A stretch of DNA of 64,000 bases from Fragum whitleyi (GCA_948146395.1 OX411543.1:58147689-58211688); one strand, 5' to 3'. Shown: positions 1-12,180, counted from the stretch's first letter. The notes: a model not told the origin generated them from the letters alone. Numbers and translations are program-made.

Positions 1-383
1 TTATAAAGACTGTAAGTATGCAATTTACTATGAAGCAATTATTTAATATAAAAAGTTATACTTTAATTTCTAAACCTTAAACAGAAATTATCTATGAATT
101 ATACTAATAAGGCACTAGACCTCCTTTAACCTATCTCGAATCCCAACCCAGGCAGGAATTTTCAACTAGAAGTGAACTGGTAAGAAACCCATAGGTAGCT
201 TCGCGAGTATCGGTGCTTTACAATGGGCACAATAAAGATCCAAGGAGGTCTTTTCGTAGAAGAGCTAGGGGCGTATGAACCCGGATCTCCTCGTATCCGC
301 TTCTTTCTCTCTCATGGTCCTTACCATATATGCCTAGAGCACGGAGGGACCTAAATCCTACAAACACACACTATAACCTATAC

Positions 384-681
384 GACCAGCACGATTAGCT
401 CAGTTGGTAGAGCACCGGACGTCAAAACCATTGAAGTTCGACCGCGTGGGTTCGGTTCCCGGGCTGGTACACTAACAAAAACTACTTGTCTTTCGGATGA
501 GACGTTAAACCGAGGCCCCGTGAGACGGTGCTTTACACCGAGCACGTTAATGAACCATGGCGGATCTCAGCAGTAGATTCGTCATGTATCCTTGCACTAT
601 CCCCCGTAACAACTGACCGTCTTCTGGGGGCGTCGCTCATATGGGCATATGCTACGGTAGAGACAATAAATAAACGGAAAT
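384..681 (+). repeat. SINE-A, complete copy with 18-bp TSD
   Basis: A tRNA-like head spans 385-468: accagc pairs with gctggt, box A is TAGCTCAGTTGG and box B GGTTCGGTTCCC. A ~210-bp body follows. Flanks 366-383 (acacactataacctatac) and 682-699 (acacactttaacctatac) are an 18-bp TSD with one mismatch, proving retroposition of this unit. The same body recurs at 5749-5940 (reversed) and 46951-49132 (split). The tRNA head is not a functional gene: its arms are degenerate. Confidence 0.88.
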
Positions 682-699
682 ACACACTTTAACCTATAC

Positions 700-2010
700 C
701 TAAATATTGCTCATCCTGCAGAGTTATAAAATTGAATAACGACATAAGTGTCAACCACGGAAGTGGTTTTGGCTTCAGATATGATCAAAATGAATCTCTC
801 AGGTTATGGTTCAAAATACTATTAGTAAGTTAACAAATCATAACTTTAAACAATGAGTACAGTTCAGGACTGACTGATATTCATAGGTGTTTCTTTGGTT
901 GGTACTCAAAGACATTTTCATCCTCTGAGAAGAAACAAAGATAGATAAAAAAGAAGTTAAAACAAATACAACAAATTTACTTGAAATAAGCTTAAACATG
1001 ATAACAATTACTTTTGTAAAAACAAACATCATTGGATATAGGTTGAAGACAGTTTTAGATAGGATTAAATCGTTCTCTCCATTTATGTTTTATTAATAAA
1101 TGTACCTATTTCAAGTGTGTAAAAGAAATTTTCACAGAGTAACAACTCATATTCTAACAAATATTTTTCTAACAGGATTTTCCCCATCTTTCCCTTTCTT
1201 TGAATTTGCATTGAAATTTCCGAATAACGGAAATTTTGTCAAGACAATTCCTCCCTCCCCCCTTTTTTATTAATTATTTAATAATTTTTACATTCATAGC
1301 TTCTCTTTTCTAATTGAATTCAATATATAATTCTAGAATGCCATCAGGTTCGTTCACCATCAGTACTTTCAGTGCTTTGATTTAATCTCATTTCAGATTG
1401 CTTCAACCATTATAAGACAAAGATAGCTGCCAGTCTTGAAGCTAGGAGATAATCATATATTTGATGTAAGTTTTTCTTTGTTTTTATATGTTGCTTTATA
1501 GAAAGATAGGGGCCATATAGTCTGTCTGCCTGTTTGTCTGTTGGTGAAAAGCCTTACCTGCGACCTGAACATTTCCCCATTGCTAAACTCTCCAATCAAG
1601 TTACAAAACTTATATTGAGTATAAAAGTTTCCCCTTCATCTATCCGCATCTTTGAAGATCAACTGACAAGGTCAATGTTAATTATCAATGTCAAATTTCT
1701 GGAAAAATTGTAACTGTATCTTAGGCACACTTTGTTACTTAGTGCACCTAACATTGTATGCACACTTTTGGCGTAAATAATATATAAGTGTATATGTGGT
1801 TATGCCCACAATGTCTTGTTCTCCATGTTATTTTGAAATACTAGAGTTTGGTAACTTTCAGTCCTAGAAGCCTGCAACTAAATGTTACAATTAAAGGTCA
1901 GTTATAGGTATCAGCTAGTACAACTTGGTATTTTCATAACATTTCAAAATATCAAAATGAGCACTGCAAAAGTTTTGTATGGATCTGATAATCTTGGTAT
2001 CAAATACAAT
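700..2010. other. No gene seen
   Basis: AT-rich sequence with no coding-like stretch and no recognised element. 121-360, left of the SINE, is slightly more GC-rich but also unassigned. Confidence 0.5.
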
Positions 2011-2014
2011 GGTC

Positions 2015-2350
2015 AGGGGTGTTGAATTCTCATGCCTGACTTGTCTGAGACACAGGTTTTTCTACCTGTGGGCAAGTTCATTTTTCTTTGCCACTTGTTT
2101 GTGGACAAGTAAATCTAGGACAAGCCTTGGAATGGCACTCAATGGAGGTAAGAGATTAATTAGCCAAATGTTTGTTTCAATACATTAAAAATATTGTTTT
2201 CAATGAAGAAAATGCTGGGTTCCAGCATTTTGTTCTCTAAAAACAGTAATTTCTCTTATTTATCTTTTCTTCATTTTTTTTGTGGAAAAGTTTATGTTCA
2301 TCTTGGACAAGTAGAAAACCATGCTTTACTTGTCCAGGGAAAAGTGGATA
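2015..2350. repeat. Diverged interspersed repeat (copy also at 36786-37100)
   Basis: Both places share, in order: a ctcatgcc/ctccatgcc motif, gggcaagttcattt, agaaaatgct followed by cagcatttt, and a closing ctt/gcctgg-type motif. Similarity is patchy, so an old element is likely. Type unknown. Confidence 0.45.
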
Positions 2351-3765
2351 AAATGTGTATTATCACACCCTTGAACAATGGTCCAACACAGTGTACTGGG
2401 AGAGTAATTCTATTCTTGGATAGAGTACCCCTCTGAAAATGCAGGGATATGGAAATACAAAATGTTCTTAATTTTCCTTGGACAATTTGATAGTTAAGTC
2501 TCATTTGAAATCTTTTTCACTATGGATAAGTCTGAGTTTTTGTTTTTCATTTAACATCCACCCATTCTTGGACAAATTTGGGAGGAAAATTTACTTGTTG
2601 ACTGGCTGAAAAGCCCAAGTCTGTCAATCTGTCGTGGGAAATTTAGGAAATTTTTCAATTGCGCAATTTTATCACACCCTAGAAATGCTTTCTCAAAACC
2701 TGAGCAGTATTTTAGTTAAAATTTTGCTTACAAATGCTTGATTTAAGCTGTAGTGAAAAGGTCTTAGAATTAACCACAAAATATTGGAATTTGTCCACTT
2801 GAAATTTTGGCAAGTAACATAATGTTTAGGAAAAACAGATGTTGGATTAATCAATTACTTACTGCATCTAACAGATAAAATTGACACAATTCATGCATAT
2901 ATTTCTGCATCTAGGATCTGCATCATCATATAATGCAGTGCTCTTGAAAGACAAATTATCATTCTGTATTCCTGGAATGCAGACTTATTACTTTATTTCT
3001 CTGTAAAAAACATGCATAGGAGCTTTTGAAAAAAGAATGAAATAGGTCAGAATTGATTCTTTCTGACCAAACCCTATATTACCATTTATTCAAAGCTCAA
3101 CAGTTTTTACATCTGTTCATCTGTCTGTATACCTTATTCATTTCTGGACTCTATCTCAAGAAAGAAGTGACCCAGAAAAATGAAACTTCATATATATTTT
3201 GCTCATGACCCAAGGAGGTGCCATATTGTTTTGGGGTGTCAAAGGTCAAGGTCACAAGGCGCTATTTAGAGGTAAAAGTCCACTTTGTGACAGATCTAGA
3301 CTACTATTATCTGACAAACAATTGCCTGTAGATGGTACTCTTGTTAATTTTTCTTTTCCACTATTCAGCCCAGAGTTCTAATTTAGATCAGTGCAATGTG
3401 GAAATGTCAAAGGACTACATTGAACTTGTTTTTTTGTCTGAGAGCTTATGCAATTTTGATTCATTTATGTTGGCCTTTGTCTGTTACTTGGTTAGCTTTA
3501 AATTACACCAACCCATTTTAATGCACCAACAGCACAGTTAAATTGAAACAAATATCACAGCAGGGGTCGTTAAAAAAAGCTGGGTCATCATTTGAAAATT
3601 GACAGCAACAAATGGCTCTTCAATTTATTATAAATAAGTGTCTATGGTATCTGTTAAATAAGTCATAAATGTCAAAAATAGTGGAGATAATATCATAAAC
3701 CTGTTATTATAATGCTCTATACTAAATCTTTATCCTGCTGAACTTATGTTCTGTTCGAGGCAAAT
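2351..3765. other. No gene; possible decayed repeat core at 3060-3330
   Basis: 3100-3300 contains phrases (atctgttcatctgtctgt, gtcaaaggtcaaggtcac) typical of the tandem cores of the hairpin elements in this window, but no ends can be found. The rest is AT-rich with nothing recognisable. Confidence 0.4.
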
Positions 3766-4533
3766 ACTGTATTTCTCCTAATAAATGTGTAACGGTTTAA
3801 AGGGAGGTAACTTGCATTGGATATGCAAATGAGAGAGACCTGCCCTTAGTTAAATGGCTAATTGAAGCCTATATAGACAGAGTCGACCCATTTAGGGTAA
3901 AGGATCCTTTTCTCTGAATGGATCACGTCTGTCTGTGTGCTCGGTTCATTACAGATGCTCCCATGAGCTAAACATTACATGGTCCTGGAGCTTTTATTAA
4001 GTATGCATTTTCTGATTTTTAAAAGTCATTTAAGTTGGTGTCTTTTAGGTGCATTTCCCTTTAATTTGAGTTGAAATTCTTCTAAACAATCATTTTTATG
4101 ATTGTTTAGGGGAAATTTATCTCAAACTAGAGAACAAATCTCAAAAATTTCCTAAAATTTAGATATTTGAAGTGGGTTTTCTTTGTAAAATATGTAGGGG
4201 TGTTTACTATAAGGGGGCCGCCACCATAGCGCAGTTGGTTAGGCATAAGACTTCCAATCTGGAAGTCGTGGGTTCGATCCCCGGTGGCGGCAAATATCCT
4301 TTCCGACGTTTGTCTTTCACCAATGGGTAGATGATCGTAAACCTATGTGAAATAGCAGTCGGAGGCTAGGAAAGGATGTAATGGTAGTACTGGCGTGAGA
4401 AATACCAGGAATCCATTGTTAGGTGCTCCGGCCGCCGCGATATAACTGAAATAATGTTGAAAGCGGCGTAAAACCCCATTCAATCAATCAATTTACTATA
4501 AGGGAGGGTGCTATTATTAGGGGAAATATGGTA
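3766..4533. mobile_element. Inverted-repeat MITE, split by a SINE-B insertion
   Basis: The left end (tactgtatttctcctaata at 3766) and the complement of the right end (taccatatttcccctaata, at 4533 leftwards) match at about 19 of 23 positions. Removing SINE-B and one TSD copy restores a ~480-bp element. An internal hairpin is at 4083-4108 (aacaatcatttttatgattg). A second copy is at 15068-15541 and a fragment at 21105-21275. Confidence 0.65.
4216..4491 (+). repeat. SINE-B, complete copy with 13-bp TSD
   Basis: The tRNA-derived head (4217-4291) has pairing ends GCCGCCA/TGGCGGC, box A TAGCGCAGTTGG and box B GGTTCGATCC, but no normal anticodon loop, so it is not a working tRNA gene. The body ends in aaaccccattcaatcaatca. 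TSD tttactataaggg lies at 4203-4215 and 4492-4504. At least ten full or partial copies are in the window. It resembles the tRNA-type SINEs described in bivalves; the named family is not assigned. Confidence 0.9.
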
Positions 4534-4599
4534 GACATCTAAACCAATCTGGATTAAGTTTCTCACACAATAATGGAGTAGAAGGCAGAGAGTGTAAGC

Positions 4600-5020
4600 T
4601 AAAATGAGACTACACATCTGTGCATAATTTTGTCCAGAAGTTTTCTCGGACGCCATTACATCTGCAGCTTTGAAATTTATACATACTGTGTATCTGCAGA
4701 CTGAAGTTGTGCGCCTGCAATTTCGAAGCCCCTACTATCATTTAGCCTGTGCATGACAACAATTTAAAGAATGCCTGTAGGAGAGACATTGTCCAACCTA
4801 GACAATCATATAATGCTAAAATAATATTACCTGGGCACTTGGAGATGTGTTTGAGACCCTATCTATCTTAGTAACAGAGCATTTAGCAAAGACTCTAGTC
4901 AGACTGTGCGGATGCACAGGCTTGCAAGATGCTTTGCTGTACACACATGTCAAATCGTTGAAAATCTCGCACAGACTCCATTGGTTGCTGAATTCTTGAA
5001 TATGTAAATTTTACTAAATT
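4600..5020. repeat. Diverged copy of the MITE at 51939-52143
   Basis: tttagcctgtgcatgac at 4741 and, further on, a gactctagtcagactg / gcacaggcttgcaagatgctttgct block parallel the MITE in semaphorin intron 1. The right end has decayed. Confidence 0.45.
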
Positions 5021-5345
5021 ACTGTTGTCAGGAGCATTTCTTTTGTACTTTTGCATGACTGTATTGACTTGAAATTTATACATAATGTGAATCTCCTGAT
5101 ATAAAGCTGTGCACCTACAATTTTGAAGCCCTTTGTATGATTGGTTCCTGAATTGTCTTCCCTTGAACTTGTCATTTTCACGAATTTTTTTATTATCTGC
5201 AGCATTTCACTTGAACTTCATTGCATGTACAGAAGTCAAATTTATACACAGTCTAGCTGGTGATATTGGCTTGTACGGTGGGGTTTTGTCCAACAGGGCT
5301 TTGTTTGGCAAGTTTTTGTCCTGGTAGGGCTTTGTCTGTATCCTC

Positions 5346-5574
5346 CAGGGGTCTATATTTGCACGGGTTCGATTCCCGTCCGCGGCACTTATCCTTTCCG
5401 ACATTTGTCTTCCACCAATGGGTAGATAATCGTAAACCTATGTGGAATAGCAACTGGAGGCTAGGAAAGGGATGTGAGAAATACCAGGAATCCATCGTTA
5501 GGTGCTCCAGTCGTCGCGATATAACTGAGAGATTGTTGAAAGCGACGTAAAACCCCAATTCAAATCAAATCAAA
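5346..5574 (+). repeat. SINE-B, 5'-truncated copy with 14-bp TSD
   Basis: Begins in the T-arm of the head (gggttcgattcccg) and keeps the whole body and the (caaat)n tail. TSD ttgtctgtatcctc is perfect at 5332-5345 and 5575-5588. The truncation is therefore original to the insertion. Confidence 0.88.
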
Positions 5575-5661
5575 TTGTCTGTATCCTCTTATGACACGAG
5601 TTCTGGTCAAGGGGAACAAAATGCCAAGTTATTTTACATTTTGGGGGGACAGGGGAGGGAA

Positions 5662-5676
5662 GGGGGGGGGGGGGGG
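5662..5676 (+). repeat. Poly-G tract
   Basis: Fifteen consecutive G after a G-rich lead (ggggggacaggggaggga). Potential quadruplex and a likely assembly weak point. Confidence 0.8.
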
Positions 5677-5748
5677 CATAAAAGTATAGCATTGCGTGTC
5701 CCTAGTCATTTTCGTCAATATTGTTTATTTATTTCCATTTATTCATTG

Positions 5749-5940
5749 TAGCATATGCCCATATGATCCATGCCCCCAGAAGACGGTTAGTTATTACAGG
5801 GGTTTGTGCAAGGATACTTGATGAAACTACTGCTCTCAAATTCGCCATAGTTCATAACATGCTCGGTGTAAAGCACCATCTCAAAGGACCTCAGTTTAAT
5901 GTCTCATCCGAAAGACAATTAGTTTCTTTGTGTGCCAGCT
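5749..5940 (-). repeat. SINE-A, reversed partial copy
   Basis: On the minus strand this matches the body of the copy at 384-681, for example the complements of gtcttctgggggc, gtgctttacaccgagca and cggatgaga. The tRNA head is missing beyond its last bases (gccagc). A 127-codon open frame overlapping it (5721-6104) is judged accidental. Confidence 0.85.
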
Positions 5941-6614
5941 TGGTCACTCAAACCTTATGCTTTATTAAAACGTGTCCTTATGTAAAATTGCAATCTAGCT
6001 ACCAACACTGTTTGATAAAAAAAGATTTTCAGATTGATCACAGGCTATTGACATCACTGTTCAATCATCCAATCAATGAAGCCAGGTGTAATTACAAGGT
6101 ATGAAATAAACAGACAATTACTGAACAAGAAGACCAATTACAGTGTCAGGTTTTACCTGTCAAATTAATTACAAGTTTGGTTGTATTACATCATAGTTTA
6201 CGAACAGTCCTTTCCCTCGGGCAGAAAAATGTATGCTGTTATCATGTTGTAATAAAAGGATTGTTTCAAGTCATTTTGTTGTAGCACTGTATTGTTTGGA
6301 TAAATTAGTAAGGTAAGGCATACTAATGAATCTTTATAAGCTCAACTGGCCGAAGTTCACTTGGGCTATTGTCCTAACTGTGTGTCTATCATAGGCTGTG
6401 GGCTTTTACTTTGACTTTGAAAATCTTTTAAGAAACTTTTTGGTGAATATATTTCATTTTGTTCATTTTCAACAGTGTTTTCTATGGAGTTATATATTTG
6501 TAAAATCAAGACTTAGAAAGCTGCGGCTGAAGAACCCTCCCTGAAATCCACAGGTCTTACGGACCCAAGGACTCATGCGTTTAGTGTCCATCTCAGAATA
6601 TTTGTATTATTATT
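5941..6614. other. No gene seen
   Basis: AT-rich, unassigned sequence with no repeat match inside the window. Confidence 0.4.
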
Positions 6615-8120
6615 ATACGCCCGAAGGGTCGTATTATGTTATGGCCTCGGTCGTCCGTCCATCTGTCTGTCCGTCTGTCAGTCCGTCTGTCCGTCCGTTA
6701 GCAATTTTTTGTGTGCGCAACTCCTCCTAAACTGAAACTGAACTGAAACTTGGCACAATTACTCCCTATGATGTTTAGTTGTGCATAAGACCTTTGAAAT
6801 TCAAATCGCTCCAGTCATTCCTGAGAAATCTTGAATTATCTGCCCTTGAATATAACCAAAATCACTGTTTTTTGTGTGCGCAACTCCTCCTAAACTATCA
6901 ATGGGAATGAGCTGAAACTACACACAATTACTCTCTGTGATTTCTAGTTGTGCATAAGACCTTTGAAATTCAAATCGCTCCAGTCATTCCTGAGAAATCT
7001 TGAATTATCTGCCCTTGAATTTAACGAAAATCACTATTTTTGTATGCGCAACTCCTCCTTAACTATCAATGGGAATTAGCTGAAACTAAACACAATTACT
7101 CTCTGTGATGTCTAAGTGTGCATAAGACCTTTGGAATTCAAGTCGCTCCAGTCATTCCTGAGAAATCTTGAATTATCTGCCCTTGAATTTAATGAAAATC
7201 ACTATTTTTGTGTGTGCAACTCCTCCTAAACTATCAATAGGAATATGCTGAAACTAGACACAATTATTCCCTATGATGTCTAGTTGTGCATAAGACCTTT
7301 GAAATTCAAATCGCTCCACTCATTCCTGAGAAATCTTGAATTATCTGCCCTTGAATTAACTGAAAATCACTATATTTTTTGTGCAACTTCTCCTTAACTA
7401 TCAATTGAAATGAGCTGAAACTACACACAATTATTCTCTATGATGTCTAGTTTTGCATAAGACTTTTCAATTCAAAATGCTCCAGTCATTCTTGAGTTAT
7501 CTTGGATTATCTGCCCTTTAGTTGATGAAAAACAAAATTTCTTGTCAGCTCATTTTCTCCTACATTTTGGATGGGAATGAAAGGAAACTTGCCATAATGA
7601 CTCTGTAGGTTGTCTATTTGTGCTTAGGAATATGTTTTCATATTTAAAGTAGTTCCAGATTTATCTGCCCTTTACTTCACAAAATAGTTTAAATACAGAT
7701 TTTTTTGTGTGTGTGTGTGCACAAGTCCTACTAATTTAATTGGATTGAAATGTATCTTGCCATAATGTAACCCTGATATTTGGTTAAGCATAAGACTTCA
7801 GAAATTCAAAAAGCTTGGGTCTTTTGTTGTATTATCTGCCCTTGAATTGATTGAAATTCACTATTTTTCTTGTGTGAGCAACTCGTCACACTTTGAATTG
7901 GAATGAACTGAAACTTGCAAAATAACTGTTTGGCATATAGTTGTGCATAAAATCATTTTCAATTTACACTCAAAAGGTCATACTATGTTATGGCACCAGT
8001 TGTCTGTCTATCTGTCTGTTTGAAATATTTTTAGCTATCATTCAAGCTCACGTTACTGACAAGCCAAGGTTACTGACAAGCCCCATCGGGCATATATGCG
8101 CCGCTCTGCGAAGCTCTTGT
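6615..8120 (+). mobile_element. Hairpin/tandem-repeat element, family H5 (Helentron-like)
   Basis: The 5' hairpin atacgcccgaagggtcgtat is followed by a gtccgtc/gtctgtc tract (6648-6700), then about five ~165-bp repeats (gcgcaactcctcctaaac near 6715, 6879, 7048, 7215, 7380). A second 5'-like module (acactcaaaaggtcatac... gtctgtctatctgtctg) sits at 7966-8020. The 3' part has tcgggcatat, roughly the complement of the 5' end, and ends in gaagctcttgt. A reversed copy with the same internal module is at 54983-55426. Non-coding. Confidence 0.65.
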
Positions 8121-8503
8121 TTAGTGATTGTGATAATATCTATGAATGGTCAATACAGACTAGACAAAAGGGTGAAAATGGCCAGAGGTTTGACTGAAAA
8201 TTGACATTTATAACAGAATATCTCTATCTGTATTCAATCAGCCAGCCATATTATTTGTCTAATGCTGTAATAAGTGGGTGGAGAGGTTTTATTGTGTCAA
8301 GTGGTGTGAAGCCATTGTTGTTATGTTTTGTCTACAGATTCAAATGTTTTTATATAGGACTTGCTTAAATATACGAAATAGTTTCAGTGCAAAATTATTT
8401 TGTTGCATACCTATATGATACAAGCACTTGCAATGATCTCATGCTTGTAGATATTGAATGATTTATTCAAACAAAAGGTAAAAAGAAGCTTCAATTTATA
8501 TGT

Positions 8504-8749
8504 CTAACCCTTGTCATGCTGAATAAATTTAGGCTGAAAATTTTCATCAAAATCAAAGGGCAAAAAGCACTGAAATTACTAACTGTAGGTCAATTTTTCT
8601 TTGAAAAACTAAATCTATTGACAATTCTGCTTTGAAAGTGAGAAACATGTGGTGAAGACTAACATCAGGCTGCACATATGTGAAGGCTGATGTTTGTCTA
8701 TACCTCCTGTCAAAACAGAAATATTTCGGGTTCAGCATGACAAGGGTTA
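8504..8749. mobile_element. M1 MITE
   Basis: About 245-bp inverted-repeat element: taacccttgtcatgctgaa at the left, complementary ttcagcatgacaagggtta at the right, and an internal palindrome near 8655-8700 (acatcaggctgcacatatgt). Non-coding; ends read TA/TTAA. Confidence 0.85.
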
Positions 8750-9933
8750 CTGTGCCTGAAGACTTGAAAAAAGACTTATTTGCACATGTTTTGTGTCATA
8801 TTTTTACATAAACAGAATGTTAAGCCTTATTCTTTTTATCAACATATTCCTGCTGTTCGCAAATCTTTGGCAGACAGTATAGTCAAGATCAGCCTGAACA
8901 GACACAAGGGCTTAACGACCATAACGCAATTTAAGGATGTGCCTAAAAGAAATAATTCTCTGTTGAAAAATATTGTTGATGAATGATCTTAGCATAGAAA
9001 CTACAGTTTATTCAAGCTGTAGTTACAATGTTTTGATTATTCACCAACACTCAAATCATAAAAAGGGAGTGGACGAAGGGAACTCATCTTTATTACAGTT
9101 CTCATATCGCCTTTATCCAATGCATTCTTTGGTTTTTCACCTTCTGAGTGTGTATAGATTTGAAAGTCCTAGATATGCCTATGCAGACATACAATCTGAT
9201 CACAATTTACACTACATGCTTTCTACAAGTTGAATTGCCCCATAAACTGGCAGATTGTCAGCTGTTTGCAATGGTTGTCATGTTAATATCTTCTACTTTA
9301 CAAATGGATAAATGTATCTTACAGAATTCACAACTATGATCATTAATATATGCCAGAATTGGTGATGTTAATATAGCTCTATAACAGAGCATTTGAAATT
9401 ATTATTTGGGTAACTGGAAATAACAAAACTATGGTAAGTTCCTATATATTTATAGGCACTTACACAAATTTTGCTCTGACCTCATGATTAAGGAAGGAAG
9501 GCTATTCGAAACTTAACAAAATTTTATATTGTGTCCAACTTGTATAATGAATAAACAATTGTGAATTAAATTGCTGACTTAGGTTAGAATTCTTAAGTTA
9601 ATTATAATTAGTAACATAAATAAATTGTAATGTGAATCTTTATGACTTGTGAATTTAATTCCTGTTTTTCTGGAATGATTAGGATTGAATCATTGAAAAA
9701 AAAGTAAAATAATATAAAATGATCATTATTGTCTGAAGAAACTCATCATTAATTTGGTTGTGAAGTTTTATCAAGTGTCCATAATGCATTAAAGACCATA
9801 CAAATTATGTTATGAACAATATATTACATGTAAAGAAGGTCAGTTTGTGTCAATTTAACATTTATCATATGTGCATGAATTAAGTAAGACTTATGTGTTT
9901 GTTTGCACGCAAATTGCATTTTAATGTCTCTTA
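8750..9933. other. No gene seen
   Basis: AT-rich. The only structure is a weak M3-like hairpin at about 9432-9468 (gtaagttcctatatatttat, then ataggcacttac). Confidence 0.4.
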
Positions 9934-11075
9934 CAGTCAACTCCCGTTTGATCGACATCCGTTACATCGACATTTTCGTATACCGACACTAAATTGTTGG
10001 GAACGGCTTTGCACAGTTTATTTTTCTCCCGTTACATCGGAATTCTCGTTTTCCGACATCGACACAAAATATCAGGGAACGAAAGTGCAAAATCCCTATA
10101 TGTTATCATCCAATACATCGACACTTACCTTGGAAATTCCTAGCTGCTATTTTTAGCACCTCGCGGTAATGTGTTAATCAACAATGTACACGTGTTTACT
10201 CAATTATGATAAAGTGCGAATACAGGTTTTCCCCTTCGGCGATTATCGACGATTGAACCACCCGGAACACAATAATCTCTTCCATTAACCTTTGGTTGGT
10301 TGAGGGTGATATTATCGTAACATAATTACAAAAAGGTAAGGTTACACCACTTTGCATGCGACGAGTACAATTTGACCACTTTTTACTCGGCTTTTTCTTG
10401 GCGAAAAGGGCAAGTCGTCATTTTACTTTGTTTGATTGTTAGGGAAACATCTTTGTCGTACATTTTACATTGATCTATTTTTATTTAAAATAAAACGACT
10501 GAGACACCAACTAAGAGGCGTCGAACCCAACTCTCTTTTGAGCAAAAAACATACGATTTTAGAATACAAATCTGCACATTCAAATATAACACAGGACCAG
10601 TTGTCGAGTTATTTGTCAAAAGAGTGGTAGATCGACAATCTGTGATTAATTGAAGCAATAATATTCCATAATTACATGTAATTCTGATTATTCCACTGTC
10701 TCTAGATTTGAAGCTAAGTCATGCTTAAAAACTGTCATAATCTATTTTCAACAACAGGGAAACAAATGCCACGATGGAAATCTATTTAGAGATTGCATGG
10801 AAACTATTATTCTGTTGAAAATCAAGAAAGGGAATCTATAAGGATTTCTTCGAAAAGTAATAATTCACAAGTTTTAATATTCAGTTTTAAGTCTTGTAGA
10901 TATCTTATTGATATTCAAAGGTAATCTTTTAGTATATATTTAGTTTACAAGTGTATGTTGTATAAAAATGTTACCAACTTATGAGTTGAAAGGGTGTTTT
11001 TCAATACACCGACATTTTCGTTATAACGACATTTTTATCGGGAACAAACGTGGTCGTTGTAACGAGAGTTGACTG
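9934..11075 (+). mobile_element. pogo/Tigger-like DNA transposon, internally deleted
   Basis: Flanked by TA (9932-9933, 11076-11077). Terminal repeats are cagtcaactcccgtt at the left and the complement cagtcaactctcgtt at the right (14/15). Subterminal repeats of cgttacatcgacattttcg type lie inside both ends. It carries a CENP-B-type transposase remnant (10436-10630). At 1142 bp it is too short for a full ~1.5-kb transposase gene, so it is non-autonomous. Confidence 0.8.
10436..10630 (+). pseudogene. Tigger/pogo transposase remnant (CENP-B N-terminal HTH)
   Basis: Reads KKHTILEYKSAHSNI then TQDQLSSYLSKEW before a stop at 10627-10629. It resembles the N-terminal DNA-binding helix-turn-helix of CENP-B/pogo-family transposases. 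The frame is disrupted before (no proper start) and after it, and the DDE domain is absent. Confidence 0.7.
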
Positions 11076-11304
11076 TATAACTCTTTTTTTTAGAGTGGCT
11101 TTGATAATATGCTATGTTTTAATGTTTATATGTATATGCTGTATATCAAAGATGAGACGTAAATAAACTATTATTATTATGTAAATGATTTCTTATTCAA
11201 ATTTAATTTATCTACTGATTGACCTTTGATAAGGGTCATTGTTACATGATCATTTATATTGATATTCTATTGATTATCAATTAATTGATTGTGCAAGGGT
11301 GATA

Positions 11305-11471
11305 TTAAGGTAGTGGACCCGTAATAGTTCCCCAACATTTCGGACCTCATATTCAATTACAATATTAACCGAGGTTTCCTAATGAAAATCATTAGGAAAC
11401 TTCGGTTAACACTGTCAAAGTTCATTATACTTTTGAGACATTGAAAAGCTTTTACGGGTCCACTACCTTAA
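11305..11471. mobile_element. Foldback MITE with perfect 20-bp terminal repeats
   Basis: ttaaggtagtggacccgtaa (11305-11324) is the exact complement of 11452-11471. The centre is another hairpin (gtttcctaatga-aaa-tcattaggaaac), so the whole 167 bp folds back. A related full copy is at 61481-61640 and a half copy at 12089-12180. Confidence 0.85.
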
Positions 11472-11550
11472 ATTGATTGTCAATAAAACTTAGATATATG
11501 CACTGGCAGCTTTAACCTAGCAGGACAAATCGATTGCTCATCATCAGGGC

Positions 11551-11612
11551 AAAACATTTGTAACTGCCTATAAATATATAGGCAGTTACAACTACTTCAC
11601 ACTGAGCCAACT
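11551..11612. repeat. M3 foldback hairpin
   Basis: gtaactgcctata and tataggcagttac form a stem around a short AT loop, followed by the family's cactgagcca end. Same unit as 29415-29490. Confidence 0.75.
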
Positions 11613-12088
11613 AAATATCAAAGATACATGAACATCATGGATAACTGAACTTATCTAAAGTATGTGACAAGTGGCCAAGTTTGTAATTATAAATTACTGT
11701 GACCCTGTTAGCTATTTCGACATAGGGCGGTTACTTGTGAAGATTATGACGTAAGTTCACTGGATTAACAATTTTGAAGTTGGAGTTTGAAGTAATAAGT
11801 ATTTAGATTCAGGAAATAGCATGGAAGGATTTTGTTCAAAATTGATACATTCTTGATAAGTTATTTTTATATTTGACTGAAATTAATATTTTAACTTGAC
11901 TTGCAGCTGCTAGTGACAGTCAATTACAAAAGATAATTATATGCTTTGGAACTTTATCTAGGGATGCAACAAAAAGACCATTTTTTTCCATGAGAAATTT
12001 CATTTTTATTAAAACAAAATTTCTTCCGCAGTTTTCCCCCTTGATAATCTGAAAATCTCTGGTGATTACAAATACACATTCCTTATTT

Positions 12089-12180
12089 AAGGTAGTGGAT
12101 CCGTAGTAGTGCCACAACATTTCAGAAGAAATGAACTTTATCAGTGTTAACCTCAGAGGTTTCCTAATGATTTTCGAATA
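12089..12180. repeat. Half copy of the 11305-11471 foldback MITE
   Basis: Starts ttaaggtagtggatccgta and keeps ccacaacatttc and ggtttcctaatgattttc; the second arm is missing. Confidence 0.7.

Noticed and set aside
385..468. tRNA gene
   Set aside because: It is the head of a retroposed SINE-A; the variable region and arms are irregular.
4217..4291. tRNA gene
   Set aside because: Box A, box B and the acceptor pair are good, but the anticodon loop does not form a normal 7-nt loop with T33, and the sequence is the head of a SINE with a TSD around the whole unit.
5721..6104. 127-codon ORF, longest in the window
   Set aside because: Covers the reversed SINE-A body; no start context or homology, and its composition is that of the repeat.
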